This document shows positions 31,975 through 41,541 of a DNA stretch of 64,000 bases, piece by piece. The DNA is taken from assembly GCA_030847615.1 (NCBI GenBank), contig JAUMIR010000001.1, positions 67,531,501 to 67,595,500 of the forward strand, written 5' to 3'. The first letter of the stretch is position 1, and every line of letters begins with the position of its first letter. Origin of the DNA: Gambelia wislizenii (taxonomy: Eukaryota > Chordata > Lepidosauria > Squamata > Crotaphytidae). The notes beneath the pieces were generated by a model. The model was not told the origin of the DNA. It saw nothing but the letters and a program-made list of their open reading frames with translations, and ran no database searches. The position numbers were made by a program, and so were the translations under genes.

Positions 31975-32613
31975 TAGCATTCCCAGACTCAGTGAGCACC
32001 AGTCTCAGAGTAAAGTCGAAGGCTTTCATAGCCAGCATCCATAGATTTTCCTTGGTTGTTTTTTTACCCTGGGCTGTAAGACCGTGTTCTGGAATAGTTT
32101 CTTTCTGACATTTCACCTGCATCTGTGGCTGGCATCTTCAGAGAAAGATCTCTGAAGATGCCAGCCACAGATGCAGACAAAACGTCAGAAAGAAACTATT
32201 CCAGAACACAGTCTCACAGCCCAGGAAAAAAAAAAAGGAAAACCAGTCTCAGAGTTTATCAGAAAACTTTATTGCCAGAAATCAAAGAAGCATACAATAC
32301 AAAGTCGTTGCTGAGAATGGAAGCCTAATGGATACAGTCTAAGTTAAAAGCATTTTACAATCAACAAAACCTGGTGGCTGAATGATCATTAGTCATCCAT
32401 CATCCATGGACACAGTCCTTAAACTGAAATGACCTTCTACCCAGGTTTTTAAAACTGTTAATTGCAGCTACAACATCTCTTTTTTCCCAAGCAGAACCCA
32501 AACGGTTACACATATACTCCCCACATGGACTGCTAGGTACATTCTACATAGGAAGGCCACAGGAAAGTAAGCGAAAATGGCAGGAACAGGAGACAAGGGG
32601 TCTGATCCTGACA
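31975..32613 (-). mobile_element. Solo LTR, family Y copy 3, with a nested hairpin element
   Basis: On the minus strand it begins TGTCAGGATCAGACCCC and ends TAATAACTGACA. It is bracketed by the perfect 5 bp duplication ATTAG (31970-31974 and 32614-32618). The minus-strand AATAAAG signal is near 32268. Without the hairpin element at 32012-32240 and its duplicated target it is about 400 bp, equal to copy 1 (413 bp). Confidence 0.85.
32012..32240. mobile_element. Hairpin (long inverted repeat) element H1
   Basis: Two ~75 bp arms, from GGCTGTAAGACCGTGTTCTG to its answering CAGAACACAGTCTCACAGCC, fold around a centre CTTCAGAGAAAGATCTCTGAAG near 32145. It is flanked by a 14 bp duplication ACCAGTCTCAGAGT (31998-32011 and 32241-32254). 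The left end AAAGTCGAAGGCTTTCATAG has no partner on the right in this copy. In H2 at 55891 the matching sequence is present on the right instead. Confidence 0.85.
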
Positions 32614-32618
32614 ATTAG

Positions 32619-33712
32619 GGGAAATAATGAACACACTGAATTATATTAAGTAGATCTGCTTGCAAAAATGTGTGGTCCAAAGAAAACCACTGTACACACA
32701 AAAAGATGTGTAATAGGACAAGAATGCATGAAAATCTTAGCTATCTGAGCTGATTTTTTAAAATTACAACTGGTGTAGAAACTAGATAAAATGAACTTAA
32801 TGTTGGATAAATGAGAAACCGAGTGATGCCAAAAACTGCTAGATTTTTCCATCAGGTACATACTACACGCATAGAGGCCTTTCTTCTGAGAATTATTTTT
32901 TTACTTTTAGTCAGAGTCGATACACAAACACAAACTGGAATGATCATAGTGATATGGAAAACCTGAGTCACGCTCAGAATCCATATAAACATTCTTAGAC
33001 TATTCAGGATTTATTTGCACAAATAATGTACAAATGAACAAATAAAATAATTTCCCCCCAAGATACAGAATTATAAGTTTGTATTGTTTACCTAGGTCCA
33101 GAATTTCAGGGTAGCCCCATTACTACATTTGCCCCAAGCAAAATATCTTGAAATCATATTTAGCCTAGAAGAATTTGGTTCCCCTGGTCCAGTGATGAAA
33201 TCCATGTCTATTAGGATACTACAGAAAACCTGTTTTCTTCAGAGTTGTCAAAGGGTTTCCCAACTACATGCTAAGTCCCTTCCCTTGAAAGGTGAAAGAA
33301 CAAAGGGATAAGACATCTCACCTGGCTGTGAGTGAAATCTACCTACTGTCCATCTTCCAACAGAAGGCATTGTTCAGTGAAAAGGTGAGGGCCAATTTTT
33401 CAAAATTCCCCATCACCACTACAGTGATCACACACCTTCCAAAAATATGTCCCAACCCTCCACAACTGAGTTTGAGAAGTGTTATAAGGATTCAGTGTTC
33501 CACTGATGTTTCATGTTCCACTTGTGAATGCCTTCTGTTAGTTGACCGACATTAGCTGGGAACGTGATACAGAAAGGAGAATTTAGTCATTCTTTCCTTG
33601 AGATGGTATAATATCTATCATCACTGAGGAGTCAGAAGATAAAAGAACACAAAACATAAGAAAACTCCTGTGTGGTGAGAGGAGAGTTTGGAAAGTTACT
33701 TTTTAAAAGTAC
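32619..33712. other. No recognisable feature
   Basis: This is AT-rich, apparently unique sequence. No repeat family, exon or RNA gene was identified. Small open frames (60-87 codons) have no domain. Confidence 0.4.
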
Positions 33713-33942
33713 AAATCAGCCCTCATATCCACAGATTTGGTATCCATGGTTTCACTTATCCACATCTGAAAAAATATGTTATCTCTAGGTATTTCTAGGT
33801 CCTCCAATGTGATTCTATGGTCAACTTCCAGCATTCTTCTCATTGAAATAAATATGGTTCCCTATTATCCATGTTTTCAGCTATCCATGTGTGTGTGTGT
33901 GTGTCTTGGAATGTATCCCCCAGGGATATGGGGGTCAACCTG
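33713..33942. mobile_element. Tigger-like MITE, TA target site
   Basis: The ends are CAAATCAGCCCTCATATCC and, inverted, CAGGTTGACCCCCATATCCC, flanked by TA (33711-33712 and 33943-33944). A (GT)n run is at 33889-33903. Confidence 0.75.
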
Positions 33943-33944
33943 TA

Positions 33945-34304
33945 TTCATTCCCATTACTTATCATACTAGTTGAAAAAGAATCTATTTTGTTACTCATAA
34001 CAATGATGAGAAAGTACCTTCATGAATTATTAATTCCATTGCTAGTTAATTTTCCTTACCTTTTGGTTTTTTGGGGGGAAAATCCTTAGCAATGATGGGA
34101 GAATGACAGAAAACTAAAAAAAATAAAAAAATCCCTGTCAAATGCTTCTAAAATGTCATTTAAATATAGCTTTTAAAGGTAACTAAATGATACTTCTACA
34201 TCACTAAAGTAACTTCATCATCCCTCACTACATTACTTTTGATATGTGACTGTTTAAAATTTTCATTAACCCCCACAAAATAATCACCTGTGGTAGTTAA
34301 CTAT
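33945..34304. other. No recognisable feature
   Basis: This is AT-rich sequence with A runs. No gene or repeat was recognised. Confidence 0.4.
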
Positions 34305-34635
34305 GGAGATTTTCAGACATGCCAAAATCCCTGTTTGCCGCGTGAGCAGCCTCCCGAAACTGCTGCGCGGCAAGGGTCTTCTTCGGACGACGCTGTGCCT
34401 CTGGCGAAACCGTCCGTGTCACTTCCGTGAAGCTTCGGACGGCTCGGCGCCATATTTCAAGCACGGAGGCTGCCCGTGATTGAAATATGGCGCGGAGCCG
34501 TCCCAAGCTTCACAGAAGTGACACGGACGGTTTCGCCAGAGGCACAGCGTCGTCCGAAGAAGACCCTTGCCGCGCAGCAGTTTCGGGAGGCTGCTCGCGC
34601 GGCAAACAGGGATTTTGGCATGTCTGAAAATCTCC
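34305..34635. mobile_element. Long-palindrome MITE F2
   Basis: It has two 156 bp arms (34305-34460 and 34480-34635) that are near-perfect inverted copies around a 19 bp loop. The ends are GGAGATTTTCAGACATGCC and its complement. An exact 3 bp duplication TAT flanks it (34302-34304 and 34636-34638). It is much richer in GC and CpG than its surroundings, and the arms have diverged at only a few sites, so it looks young. Mirror-image open frames on both strands (for example VTRTVSPEAQRRPKKTLAAQ) result from the palindrome and do not mark a gene. Confidence 0.9.
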
Positions 34636-34699
34636 TATGTCACGTATTACTTCCAAGCTCTGGATCAGAGCAAAAGTCCATCTAGCGGAGTGTAGATCA

Positions 34700-36125
34700 G
34701 ATTCATAGAACTGGAAGGGGTCCCATGGGCCATCAAGTCCACACACCCCAATGCAGGGAATCCAGCTATAGCATCCCAACAGATAGCTATCCAGCCTCTT
34801 TTTGAAGAAGTTCAGAGAAACAAGCCCCATCACCTCTCTAGATAATTGGCTCTATTGCCAAATCACTCTTGCTGTCAAGAAGTTCCTTCTAATGTTCAAT
34901 CAAAATCTACTCTCCTGTAACTTAAAACCATTAGACCTGGTCCTACCATCCTGGGCAGCAGAAGGCAATCATGTCATTCCTCAGTCTTCTCTTTACCAGG
35001 CTGAACCTGCCCAACTTTCTTCATAGGTGTTGTTCTCCATATTTCTTATCATCCTCGTTACCCTTTTCTGAATCTGCTCCAGCTTGTCTATATCCTTCCT
35101 AAACTGACGTGACCAGTAGTGGGTGCAGTACTCCAGATGAGGAGTGACTAGTATAATATAGTGGGACTATTACTTCTCTTGTCTTGGAAACTATGGTTCT
35201 GTTAAATAAAGCAGACTAAGATATTATTTGCCTTCTTTGCTGCAGCATCACAAAGCTAACTCATGTTCAACTTAGGGTCAACAATAACCGCAAAGTCCTT
35301 TTCGCATGTGCTGCAGTTAAGTCAAGTATCCCTCATCCTGTAAGTGTGAATTTGGTTTTTGTAAATGTAGAATTTTGCATTTGTCTCTGCTGAATTTCAT
35401 TCTATTAGTTTCAGCCCAATTTTCTAGTTCATCAAGGTCTTTTGAATTCTGCTAATATCTTCCAATGTGTTAGCTACCCCTACCAGTTTTATACCATCTG
35501 CAAACCTGATAAGGATTCCCTCTAACCCATCATCTAAGGACTTTATCAGACAAGCCTCTCCAAGGGTTCTTTTGCTGGCATATTTTAAAATGTTTTTCTA
35601 CCAGCAAAAGAACCCTTCCTACCCAACCTACCTTGATCAGCGTGAATAAGCAGACATCAGCATGAATGGAGCACAAAAGGAGCTCTATTCACTCTGCACT
35701 TGTGATCTTGCCGATTCTCACGAGAAGACACGAGGGCAGTAAATTCAAAAAATAAACACACAAAAAGTACATACAAGCACAGAAACACACTTTACACAAC
35801 TTACAAGTCAACTGGGGGGATTCATAAAAAGAATGTACAGTACCTGGCTGTCGCAATCTCACCTGGAAATGTTCTGTCATTGATGCTGTATCCACGTGAG
35901 CACAATGGTGTGAAGTTTCAAATGCCAGCAATGCCAGCACAAAAATGCCAAGGGAGATCTATTGATGGCTTGGTCCATCAATAAAATAGAACGGCTTTTT
36001 GACAAGACATGATCGCGAAAGGATGACATCTGATATATGCACCCTTTTGCATTCATTAGGTGTCGTTATGACACCATATTTGCCGCATCTGATAAAGTCT
36101 TCAGTCATTGATAAAAATACTGAAG
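34700..36125 (-). mobile_element. CR1-like LINE 3' portion split by a MITE
   Basis: 34700-35537 is the antisense CR1 tail and the ORF2 end (FKKRLDSYLLG-type subfamily), reaching back into the RT region. After the MITE at 35538-36100 it resumes with GTCATTGATAAAAATACTG (from 36104). This corresponds to the segment ATCCAAGTAACTGATAAGG of the CR1 at about 27572. Confidence 0.8.
35538..36100 (+). mobile_element. Harbinger-like MITE, family X copy 8 (reference copy)
   Basis: The ends are GGACTTTATCAGACAAGCC and GCATCTGATAAAGTCT. In order it has the subterminal hairpin TTCTTTTGCTGGC...CCAGCAAAAGAA, CGAGAAGACACGAG, a (CA)-rich stretch, CACCTGGAAATGTTCTGTC, the hairpin CTATTGATGGCTTGGTCCATCAATA, and CGAAAGGATGACATCTG with CATTAGGTGTCGTTATGAC. 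It sits in a CR1. The empty site deduced from another CR1 leaves 3 bp (TAA on the left, TCA on the right) as the target duplication. Confidence 0.85.
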
Positions 36126-36345
36126 AGTGTTCTAATTCCAATGATGGACAGATGGATGTTTCTGTGGAACTATTGGTTTGGGGATGGATGAGAATGAATT
36201 AACTGAAAGTTAATCCAGACAAGACAGACATGCTGAGACAGATAAAACCAACTACTTTTGGATGGAAAAGTAAAACTGGTCTTAGATGGAGTTCCAATCC
36301 CTGTGAAAGATGAAATGCAGTGAGAGTTCTCCTGGGGTATATCCA
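36126..36345 (+). mobile_element. L2 LINE fragment (RT region)
   Basis: The plus strand gives WMRMN, a stop and then LKVNPDKTDMLR, the decayed form of the conserved LKLNPDKTE segment of L2 reverse transcriptase. It is otherwise diverged. Confidence 0.6.
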
Positions 36346-36592
36346 CAACTTATAGCGGTTAGATATCATTAACTGTCATGGCTCCATCCTATGGAATCCC
36401 AGGAGTCCTCATTTCATGAGCTACTTTGAATTCTCTGCCACAGAATTCTAAGGCTATAGTTCAAGAGAGTGGACTAGAGAATTCTAAGTACTTCACCAAA
36501 CTACAAAAACCCCAAGATTCCATAGGATGGAGCCATGGCCATTAAAGCTAACTTCTGTAATTGTGCAGAATAGATATACCCATGGATTCTAC
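36336..36592. mobile_element. Inverted-repeat MITE with GGGTATATCC ends
   Basis: GGGGTATATCCACAAC on the left is answered by GATATACCC on the right. Inside, CATGGCTCCATCCTATGGAAT is answered by ATTCCATAGGATGGAGCCATG. Similar internal words occur in the elements at 10080 and 37938. Confidence 0.7.
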
Positions 36593-37937
36593 ACTAACTG
36601 GGAAACTTTCAATGGTTACAAATATCCATAAAACAACTGGATAATGTTCATTTTGGAGCTAAAACTCCCAGAATCCCCCATACAACATGGCCCCTAGCCA
36701 TTTCCTCAGGATCTAGGAGAACTCCAAACTGTGCATATTCAGGGAGACTATAACCCCATCTGTAATCAGCTGTAATTTTCCATCTAAAGCAGTCAGTTTT
36801 CCCACCCCCTACATCTCATCTTGTATGGATTAAGTTGTTGTTGTTGTTGTTGTTGTTATCATTTATTGGTATGTGCAAGTCTCAGATTGTTCATTCTCAT
36901 CCATCTCAAAAGTAACTTTCCTTTTTACTTATCTTTTTAAAAGATTTAGAATTTATTAGGGAATGTAATAAAACCTGAAAAAATCTGTCCAAATATTACT
37001 AAAAATGCTCTAACATCCCCTTGCAAGGTAATTTTAAAATAACTAGAAAATCTTAATCACTACATTGATAAAATAACAATCCCCAGTGACTGCATTACTT
37101 TTGAAAAGTAATTTCCTTGTACCTTTGCCTCCAGAACAAAAACATAATTATTACAGAAAACGATGTTACTTATAACTCATTTCTAAACTCTCTTTTGAAG
37201 TGAATGAATGAAGAAGTATGCACTGCCAGCCAAAGAGAGGTAAATACCATAAGGCTAAAATTCCCTAAGAAGAAGTAAAGGACCTCCCAATCCTAAACGG
37301 TCAAAGCTCATTTATATATCTATAGGTTCATAATGACCCTTTTGGTTTACATTGCAGTAATAAATGCTAATTGCCACAGCAGCATTCCTCAGCAAGACCA
37401 TAACTGGTTTTAACTTACTACTCTTTGGCTACTTAATTGTGCCCTGGTTTACTGCTTTTGGTTTGTTTTTATATCTTCTAATTTGCTCCACATACTCCTA
37501 CATTAGAAATACATCCTAAGCCTACATGCTGTTGATTTTTATTGAATATTTTTATTGTTATTGTTATTACAGTTTTTTGTTGGTTTTAGAATCGATGGTA
37601 AACTGTTGTGGCATTAAAAAATAAATAAAGTATGGTATACAAATATCTTGACAGCATGAATATAATTTCAGTTATATGGGGACAAATACGGTAGATCAAA
37701 CTTTTAGTGGCAACCAGAGGATAACCATGAGGATTGGAAAATCAGTATTTGTCCTGCCATGGCCCATGTGGACTGTCACAAGATGAGCTGAAGATGAAAA
37801 ATTGATCTGGGCAGCATATTTGAGTTTAAACAAGTATTTTGATTGCTTTTTGACAGAATGTTGAATCCTATGTACAAGAAGACAGAAATTTTAAAGAATA
37901 CTAAGTTTGGTGGCTCTTTTCAGCAGTATGAATGCAT
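36593..37937. other. No gene recognised; (GTT)n run and L2-like tail
   Basis: A (TTG)n run is at 36835-36857. Around 37500-37630, TTTTTATTGAATATTTTTATTG followed by GGCATTAAAAAATAAATAAAG resembles the 3' UTR and tail of an L2. The rest is AT-rich without features. Confidence 0.45.
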
Positions 37938-38160
37938 TATGCCTTATTGCACTACACTGTTATAGCACTATTATTCTACTTGAACTGTTATGGCTGCCTC
38001 CTGTGGAATCCTGGAATTTGCAGTTTTGGGGGGGGCATTTACCATTCTCAGCCAGAGAGCTCCTAGGCCTCCCTAAACTACAAACCCCAGAATTCCACAG
38101 GAGGCAGCCAGAGCAGTTAAAGTGAATAATAGCCCTATAACAGTATAGTGTGATAAGCCT
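37938..38160. mobile_element. Inverted-repeat MITE with CTTATTGCACTACACTG ends
   Basis: CCTTATTGCACTACACTGTT is answered by AACAGTATAGTGTGATAAG. CTGCCTCCTGTGGAATCCTGG is answered by CCAGAATTCCACAGGAGGCAG, with a G run at 38027-38035 between. It resembles the elements at 10080 and 36336. Confidence 0.7.
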
Positions 38161-38208
38161 CTAGGCAAAGGTGCACCCATGGAGCTCCACCAACAAAAAT
38201 GATACATA

Positions 38209-38481
38209 GGATTTTTTTCAAATGGGAGGGGACAACCCTGAGGAGGTCGGGAGAAGAACGTCCTCCTCCCAACCTTCCTCCAGGCTTCCTCCATGCTGCA
38301 GGTGCCGCTTTTTATTGATGGGGATTTTCCGTCAATAAAAGCGGTATGTTTCTCATGCCTGCAGCACAGAGGAAGCACAAGGGAAGGTCAGGAGGAGGAC
38401 GGTGGTGTCCGAAACAAAGCCCTGTAAGCGCCGTTTTTCTCCCGACCTCCTGAGGGTTCCCCCCCCCGTTTGAAAAAGTCC
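38209..38481. mobile_element. Foldback MITE F3
   Basis: The 273 bp element has ends GGATTTTTTTCAAATGGGAG and, inverted, GGACTTTTTCAAACGGGG, and GAGGAGGTCGGGAG occurs as an inverted pair. The centre is the stem CCGCTTTTTATTGATGGGG with its answer CCGTCAATAAAAGCGG. It is flanked by an exact 3 bp duplication ATA (38206-38208 and 38482-38484). Confidence 0.85.
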
Positions 38482-38567
38482 ATAGTTAGTAATAGGAACT
38501 AGATTTAGTCTTCCTCCCCTTCCTGAACAACAGATTGATGCAAATGGTGGTTTTTCATACAGATTGA

Positions 38568-39485
38568 AGGGCTTATGCAGACAGGAGAAAAGTCCCTGAA
38601 AGTACTGAGGTTTTCCAGTTCTTCTTATTCTGGTCTACCTGCATATTCATGGCTTTGCATGCAACCTCTTTCTTGAAATATCCCCCATTTCCCTCGCTCC
38701 CTCCTCCCTTGTGCTCTTTCTCCTCTCCCTTCCACTTATCAGAAGTCACATTTGGACTCAGCAACACTTCAGAAATTACCTTTCACCAGTTTTCACTGGG
38801 ACCTTTTAAATTATTTTTCAGGAGTTAAAGTGTTAAAGTTCTTTAGCAATATTACACTAGTTAAGCATTAGGATCATTTTCTTTTATTAATAGCATTCTT
38901 CTTTTCCTCGCTTGATCTCTGTTGAATCTGCTGTCCTTAGAACTGTTGCTATGGGGCTTACTGCACTCTGAAGAAAAATGGCAAAGCTCTTTCCTGCTGC
39001 CTTACCACATGCTGTTGGTTCTTCCAGCGTTCTTTTGTTTTGGTCCTGTGGGGGACTGAAGTAAAACTGCATCTTTTTGCAAACAGATTTTTTCTGGTTA
39101 GCAAAAAGACGTGGTTTTACCTCAGTCCCCCGTGGAACCAGAATGAAAGAACACTGACGTCATGCTGCCTTGCCACTTTTCTTCGAAGTGCAGTAAGGCC
39201 CTATGTTTCTTTGCAGTGGCCATTTTAGCTAGCTCCAGGATAAAAGAAACACACTGACATGGAGAGGTAGATTTCATTTTGGGAAACAGACTCCTGGTTT
39301 AGTTTAAACAGACCTGGAGAATTGGAATAAAAAGTCCCTGTAAGAGCTGGAAGTTCCCTGGGAATACTTCAGAATGGGGAAAACATCATGTACTCATAAA
39401 TCTCCAAAACAAACAAACAAACAAACCAGAAAGTTCAGGAACAAACCAGGGACTTTCTATTTTTTCCTGTGTGTCCAGATGGGCC
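38568..39485. mobile_element. Larger MITE with GGGCTTATGCAGACAGG ends, carrying another palindromic MITE
   Basis: The left end GGGCTTATGCAGACAGGAGA with AAAGTCCCTG is mirrored on the right by CAGGGACTTTCTATTTTTTC with CTGTGTGTCCAGATGGGCCC. The interior contains the palindromic element at 38953-39201, which accounts for part of its length. The target duplication is unclear. Confidence 0.5.
38953..39201. mobile_element. Palindromic MITE F4
   Basis: The ends are GGGGCTTACTGCACTCTG and, inverted, GGGCCTTACTGCACTTCG. The inner arms (TTTGGTCCTGTGGGGGACTG and CAGTCCCCCGTGGAACCAG) also pair. An exact 3 bp duplication TAT flanks it (38950-38952 and 39202-39204), as expected for Harbinger-like elements. 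Confidence 0.8.
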
Positions 39486-39603
39486 CTTACCTGCAGCCTC
39501 AGAAACTAAATCAAGGCATGTGTCTATGCAGGACCATATGTGCCTACATTGGCTCCTGTGCTAAAGCTGGTGTCTGCATATATTTCAACCTCCTTTCTAA
39601 ATT

Positions 39604-39605
<2 letters not shown>

Positions 39606-39641
<36 letters not shown>
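39606..39641. repeat. (AT)n microsatellite
   Basis: This is an uninterrupted AT dinucleotide run. Confidence 0.95.
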
Positions 39642-39643
<2 letters not shown>

Positions 39644-39717
39644 CTATACTGATACTGAACATCCATCCATGCTGCCATGCCCATTTACAGTACACTAAAC
39701 AAACAAGTGAAACTTAG

Positions 39718-40394
39718 GGCCTGTCTATATGAGGGGGGATTGATGTGCACTAACACAAATGTGGATTGATGTGCACTAACACAGATTTGAAGCAGCTTCT
39801 ATTTGTCTTAATGGTTTTCTGGCAAAATTGCAGGCATGCAAAGCTATTGGCTTTTGCAATCCCAATGGGCATGCCCATGAATCAAGATGGCAGGCATAAG
39901 TGAATTACTCATGTTTTTATTCTCACCAGTTGCCGCCACCAAACAGTATTTTTTAAGAAAACACACACACACACATCTAAGGTGTGAAGGTGCGATATTC
40001 TGGCTAAATAAATTTTTAAAAAGAAAAAAGGCTGTTTCATCACCTGAGTGCACTATCGCAAAAGCAAAAATCCAAGATGGCAGTTCCATGCACTGGCCTT
40101 GTTAGCAAGCTCCACCCCTGCCCATGTCTGACCAATCAGCTTCCACTTCCAGTCTTTCGCAAAGGTGAATGAAAGTGAATCCAATTGTCCAAATGAGTGC
40201 CAATGCGCATTCTCTACAGAGTGTTTTTAAAAATATGGAGAAAGCCACAAAGGCTTTCCCGGTGGAGTTTACAGTGGATTTGCCCCCCCTCCTTCTGAAT
40301 ACTATGATCCGATGCAGAATGCCATTAGAACGGGTAGGATTGCAAGCAAATTTTATGATGATGATTTTGACCGTTAAGACAACCCCTCAGCATG
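39718..40394. mobile_element. MITE of the GGGG-TTTACAC end type, family Z copy 1
   Basis: The left end GGGCCTGTCTATATGAGGGG and the right end GACCGTTAAGACAACCCC form diverged inverted termini. The flanking triplets are TTA and TCA. The interior AAAGCCACAAAGGCTTTCCC with CAGAATGCCATTAGAACGGG is shared with 52585-52735. A (CA)n run lies at 39961-39975. Confidence 0.55.
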
Positions 40395-40490
40395 GCTGTG
40401 AATAAAATCAAAGGAAGATACATTGGCTGTACTAACTGGTGTGACCCAGTTAGAGTAAGGTTTCAAGTAGATGGAAGCGGTAGAGCCAGG

Positions 40491-40723
40491 TTTATTGTTG
40501 CTATGTGCCTTCAAGTCATTTCTGACTTATGGAAACCCAAAGGTGAACCTATCAATGAGTTTTATTGGCAGAATTTATTCAGAGGGGGGCTGCCTTTGCC
40601 TTCCTCTGAGGCTGAGAGAGTGTGACTTTCTCAAGGTCATGTTCATGGCTGAGCAGGGATTCAAACCTTGGTCTCCAAGAGTGTCCTAGTCCATCACTCA
40701 AAACACTACACCATGCTGACTCT
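40491..40723 (-). mobile_element. tRNA-derived SINE
   Basis: It is read in antisense: TGTGCCTTCAAGTCATTTCTG, a CAGAATTTATTCAGAGGGG stretch, CCTTCCTCTGAGGCTGAGAG, and then the tRNA-like head with GGATTCAAACC (40658-40668), whose complement is a B-box-like GGTTTGAATCC. It ends with CACTACACCATGCTGACTCT, the antisense of the A-box region. Confidence 0.85.
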
Positions 40724-40908
40724 CACTACACCAATCTGGCAGGTTTATGGAGGACTGAAAAGAGAGAACTTATAGGGGCTGTACCAAAGTAATGAGCTTT
40801 AACTGTATTTAGTGTTCCAGAATCCAGAGACAGAATGGAGCTATTAGGTCAATCACACCTTCTCCCAGAGGCCTGTGCACAATCGCTCCCAATATATGCA
40901 ACACTCAC

Positions 40909-41048
40909 CACAGTTTGCTTCAGCTCATTTGAGCCAGCTCCCCTTGGGAAATAATTCCAACGGATTTTGCTGTCAGGAAAATGTTCCCACCACACAAGTT
41001 CATCTGAAGATCTGTCACCTTGCAAAGTTCAGACTGTCGCTGTAAATC
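40909..41048 (-). other. Exon-like segment with splice signals but broken frame
   Basis: On the minus strand a CTGCAG acceptor (41054-41049) precedes the segment and a strong donor GTGAGTGTTG starts at 40908. A second acceptor (TTTTTTCTTCCTGCAG) lies at 41085-41100 and would extend the exon to 41084. The donor-proximal half gives a convincing peptide in one frame (DRSSDELVWWEHFPDSKIRW, then NYFPRGAGSNELKQTV). The acceptor-proximal half is open in another frame, with a stop between. This looks like a real exon with a frame-breaking change, a pseudo-exon, or a sequence error. The gene is not recognised. Confidence 0.4.
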
Positions 41049-41315
41049 CTGCAGCACAAACCAGGGCCAAGTTATGCTAGTATCCTGCAGGAAGAAAAAA
41101 AACTGAACAGTTTAGTTTTATTTAACTGGTTCAGTAAAGATAAAGATAAAATAACTCAAAGAGGAAGCTAAGATGCAAGGTTTGTCCTTCAAGGCCCTCC
41201 CTCCTTTTATAACCCAAGCTGAATACTGTACTGCTAGGAAGAAGGTAATCTTTTTTAAAAAAAATAAATAAATAAATTTAAATGTCCTTTAAACACACAA
41301 GCCAATTTTGGGGCA
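41049..41315. other. No further feature
   Basis: The upstream acceptor region of the exon-like segment is here (to about 41100). The remainder, including an A-rich AAATAAATAAATAAATT run at 41262-41278, is unassigned. Confidence 0.4.
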
Positions 41316-41541
41316 CACAAAAGCCTTCAAGTCATTTCCAACTTATGGTGATGCTAAGGCAAACATACGGGGTTTTCTTAGCAAGATTTGTTAAAGGGAG
41401 TTTGCCTTTGCCATCTTCTGAAGCTGAGAGAGTATAAATTGTATGAGGTTGCCCAGTGGTTTTCCATGACCAAGTGGGGATTCGAACCCTGGTCTCCAGA
41501 GCTGTAGTGTAATGTTCAAGCCACTACACCATGGTGACTCC
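41316..41541 (-). mobile_element. tRNA-derived SINE with intact B box
   Basis: The antisense body (AAGCCTTCAAGTCATTTCC, GGGGTTTTCTTAGCAAGATT, GCTGAGAGAGTATAAATTG) is followed by GGATTCGAACC at 41478-41488, the exact complement of the RNA polymerase III B box GGTTCGAATCC. The head ends at CACTACACCATGGTGACTCC. This is the best preserved of the five SINE copies. Confidence 0.85.

Noticed and set aside
34297..34685. Two mirror-image 69-codon frames with a basic, protein-like sequence
   Set aside because: The same peptide appears on both strands because the region is a near-perfect palindrome (F2). There is no independent support for translation.
41476..41541. A tRNA gene, suggested by a perfect B box
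   Set aside because: The B box belongs to the head of a SINE. The segment lacks a tRNA cloverleaf and continues into the SINE body.
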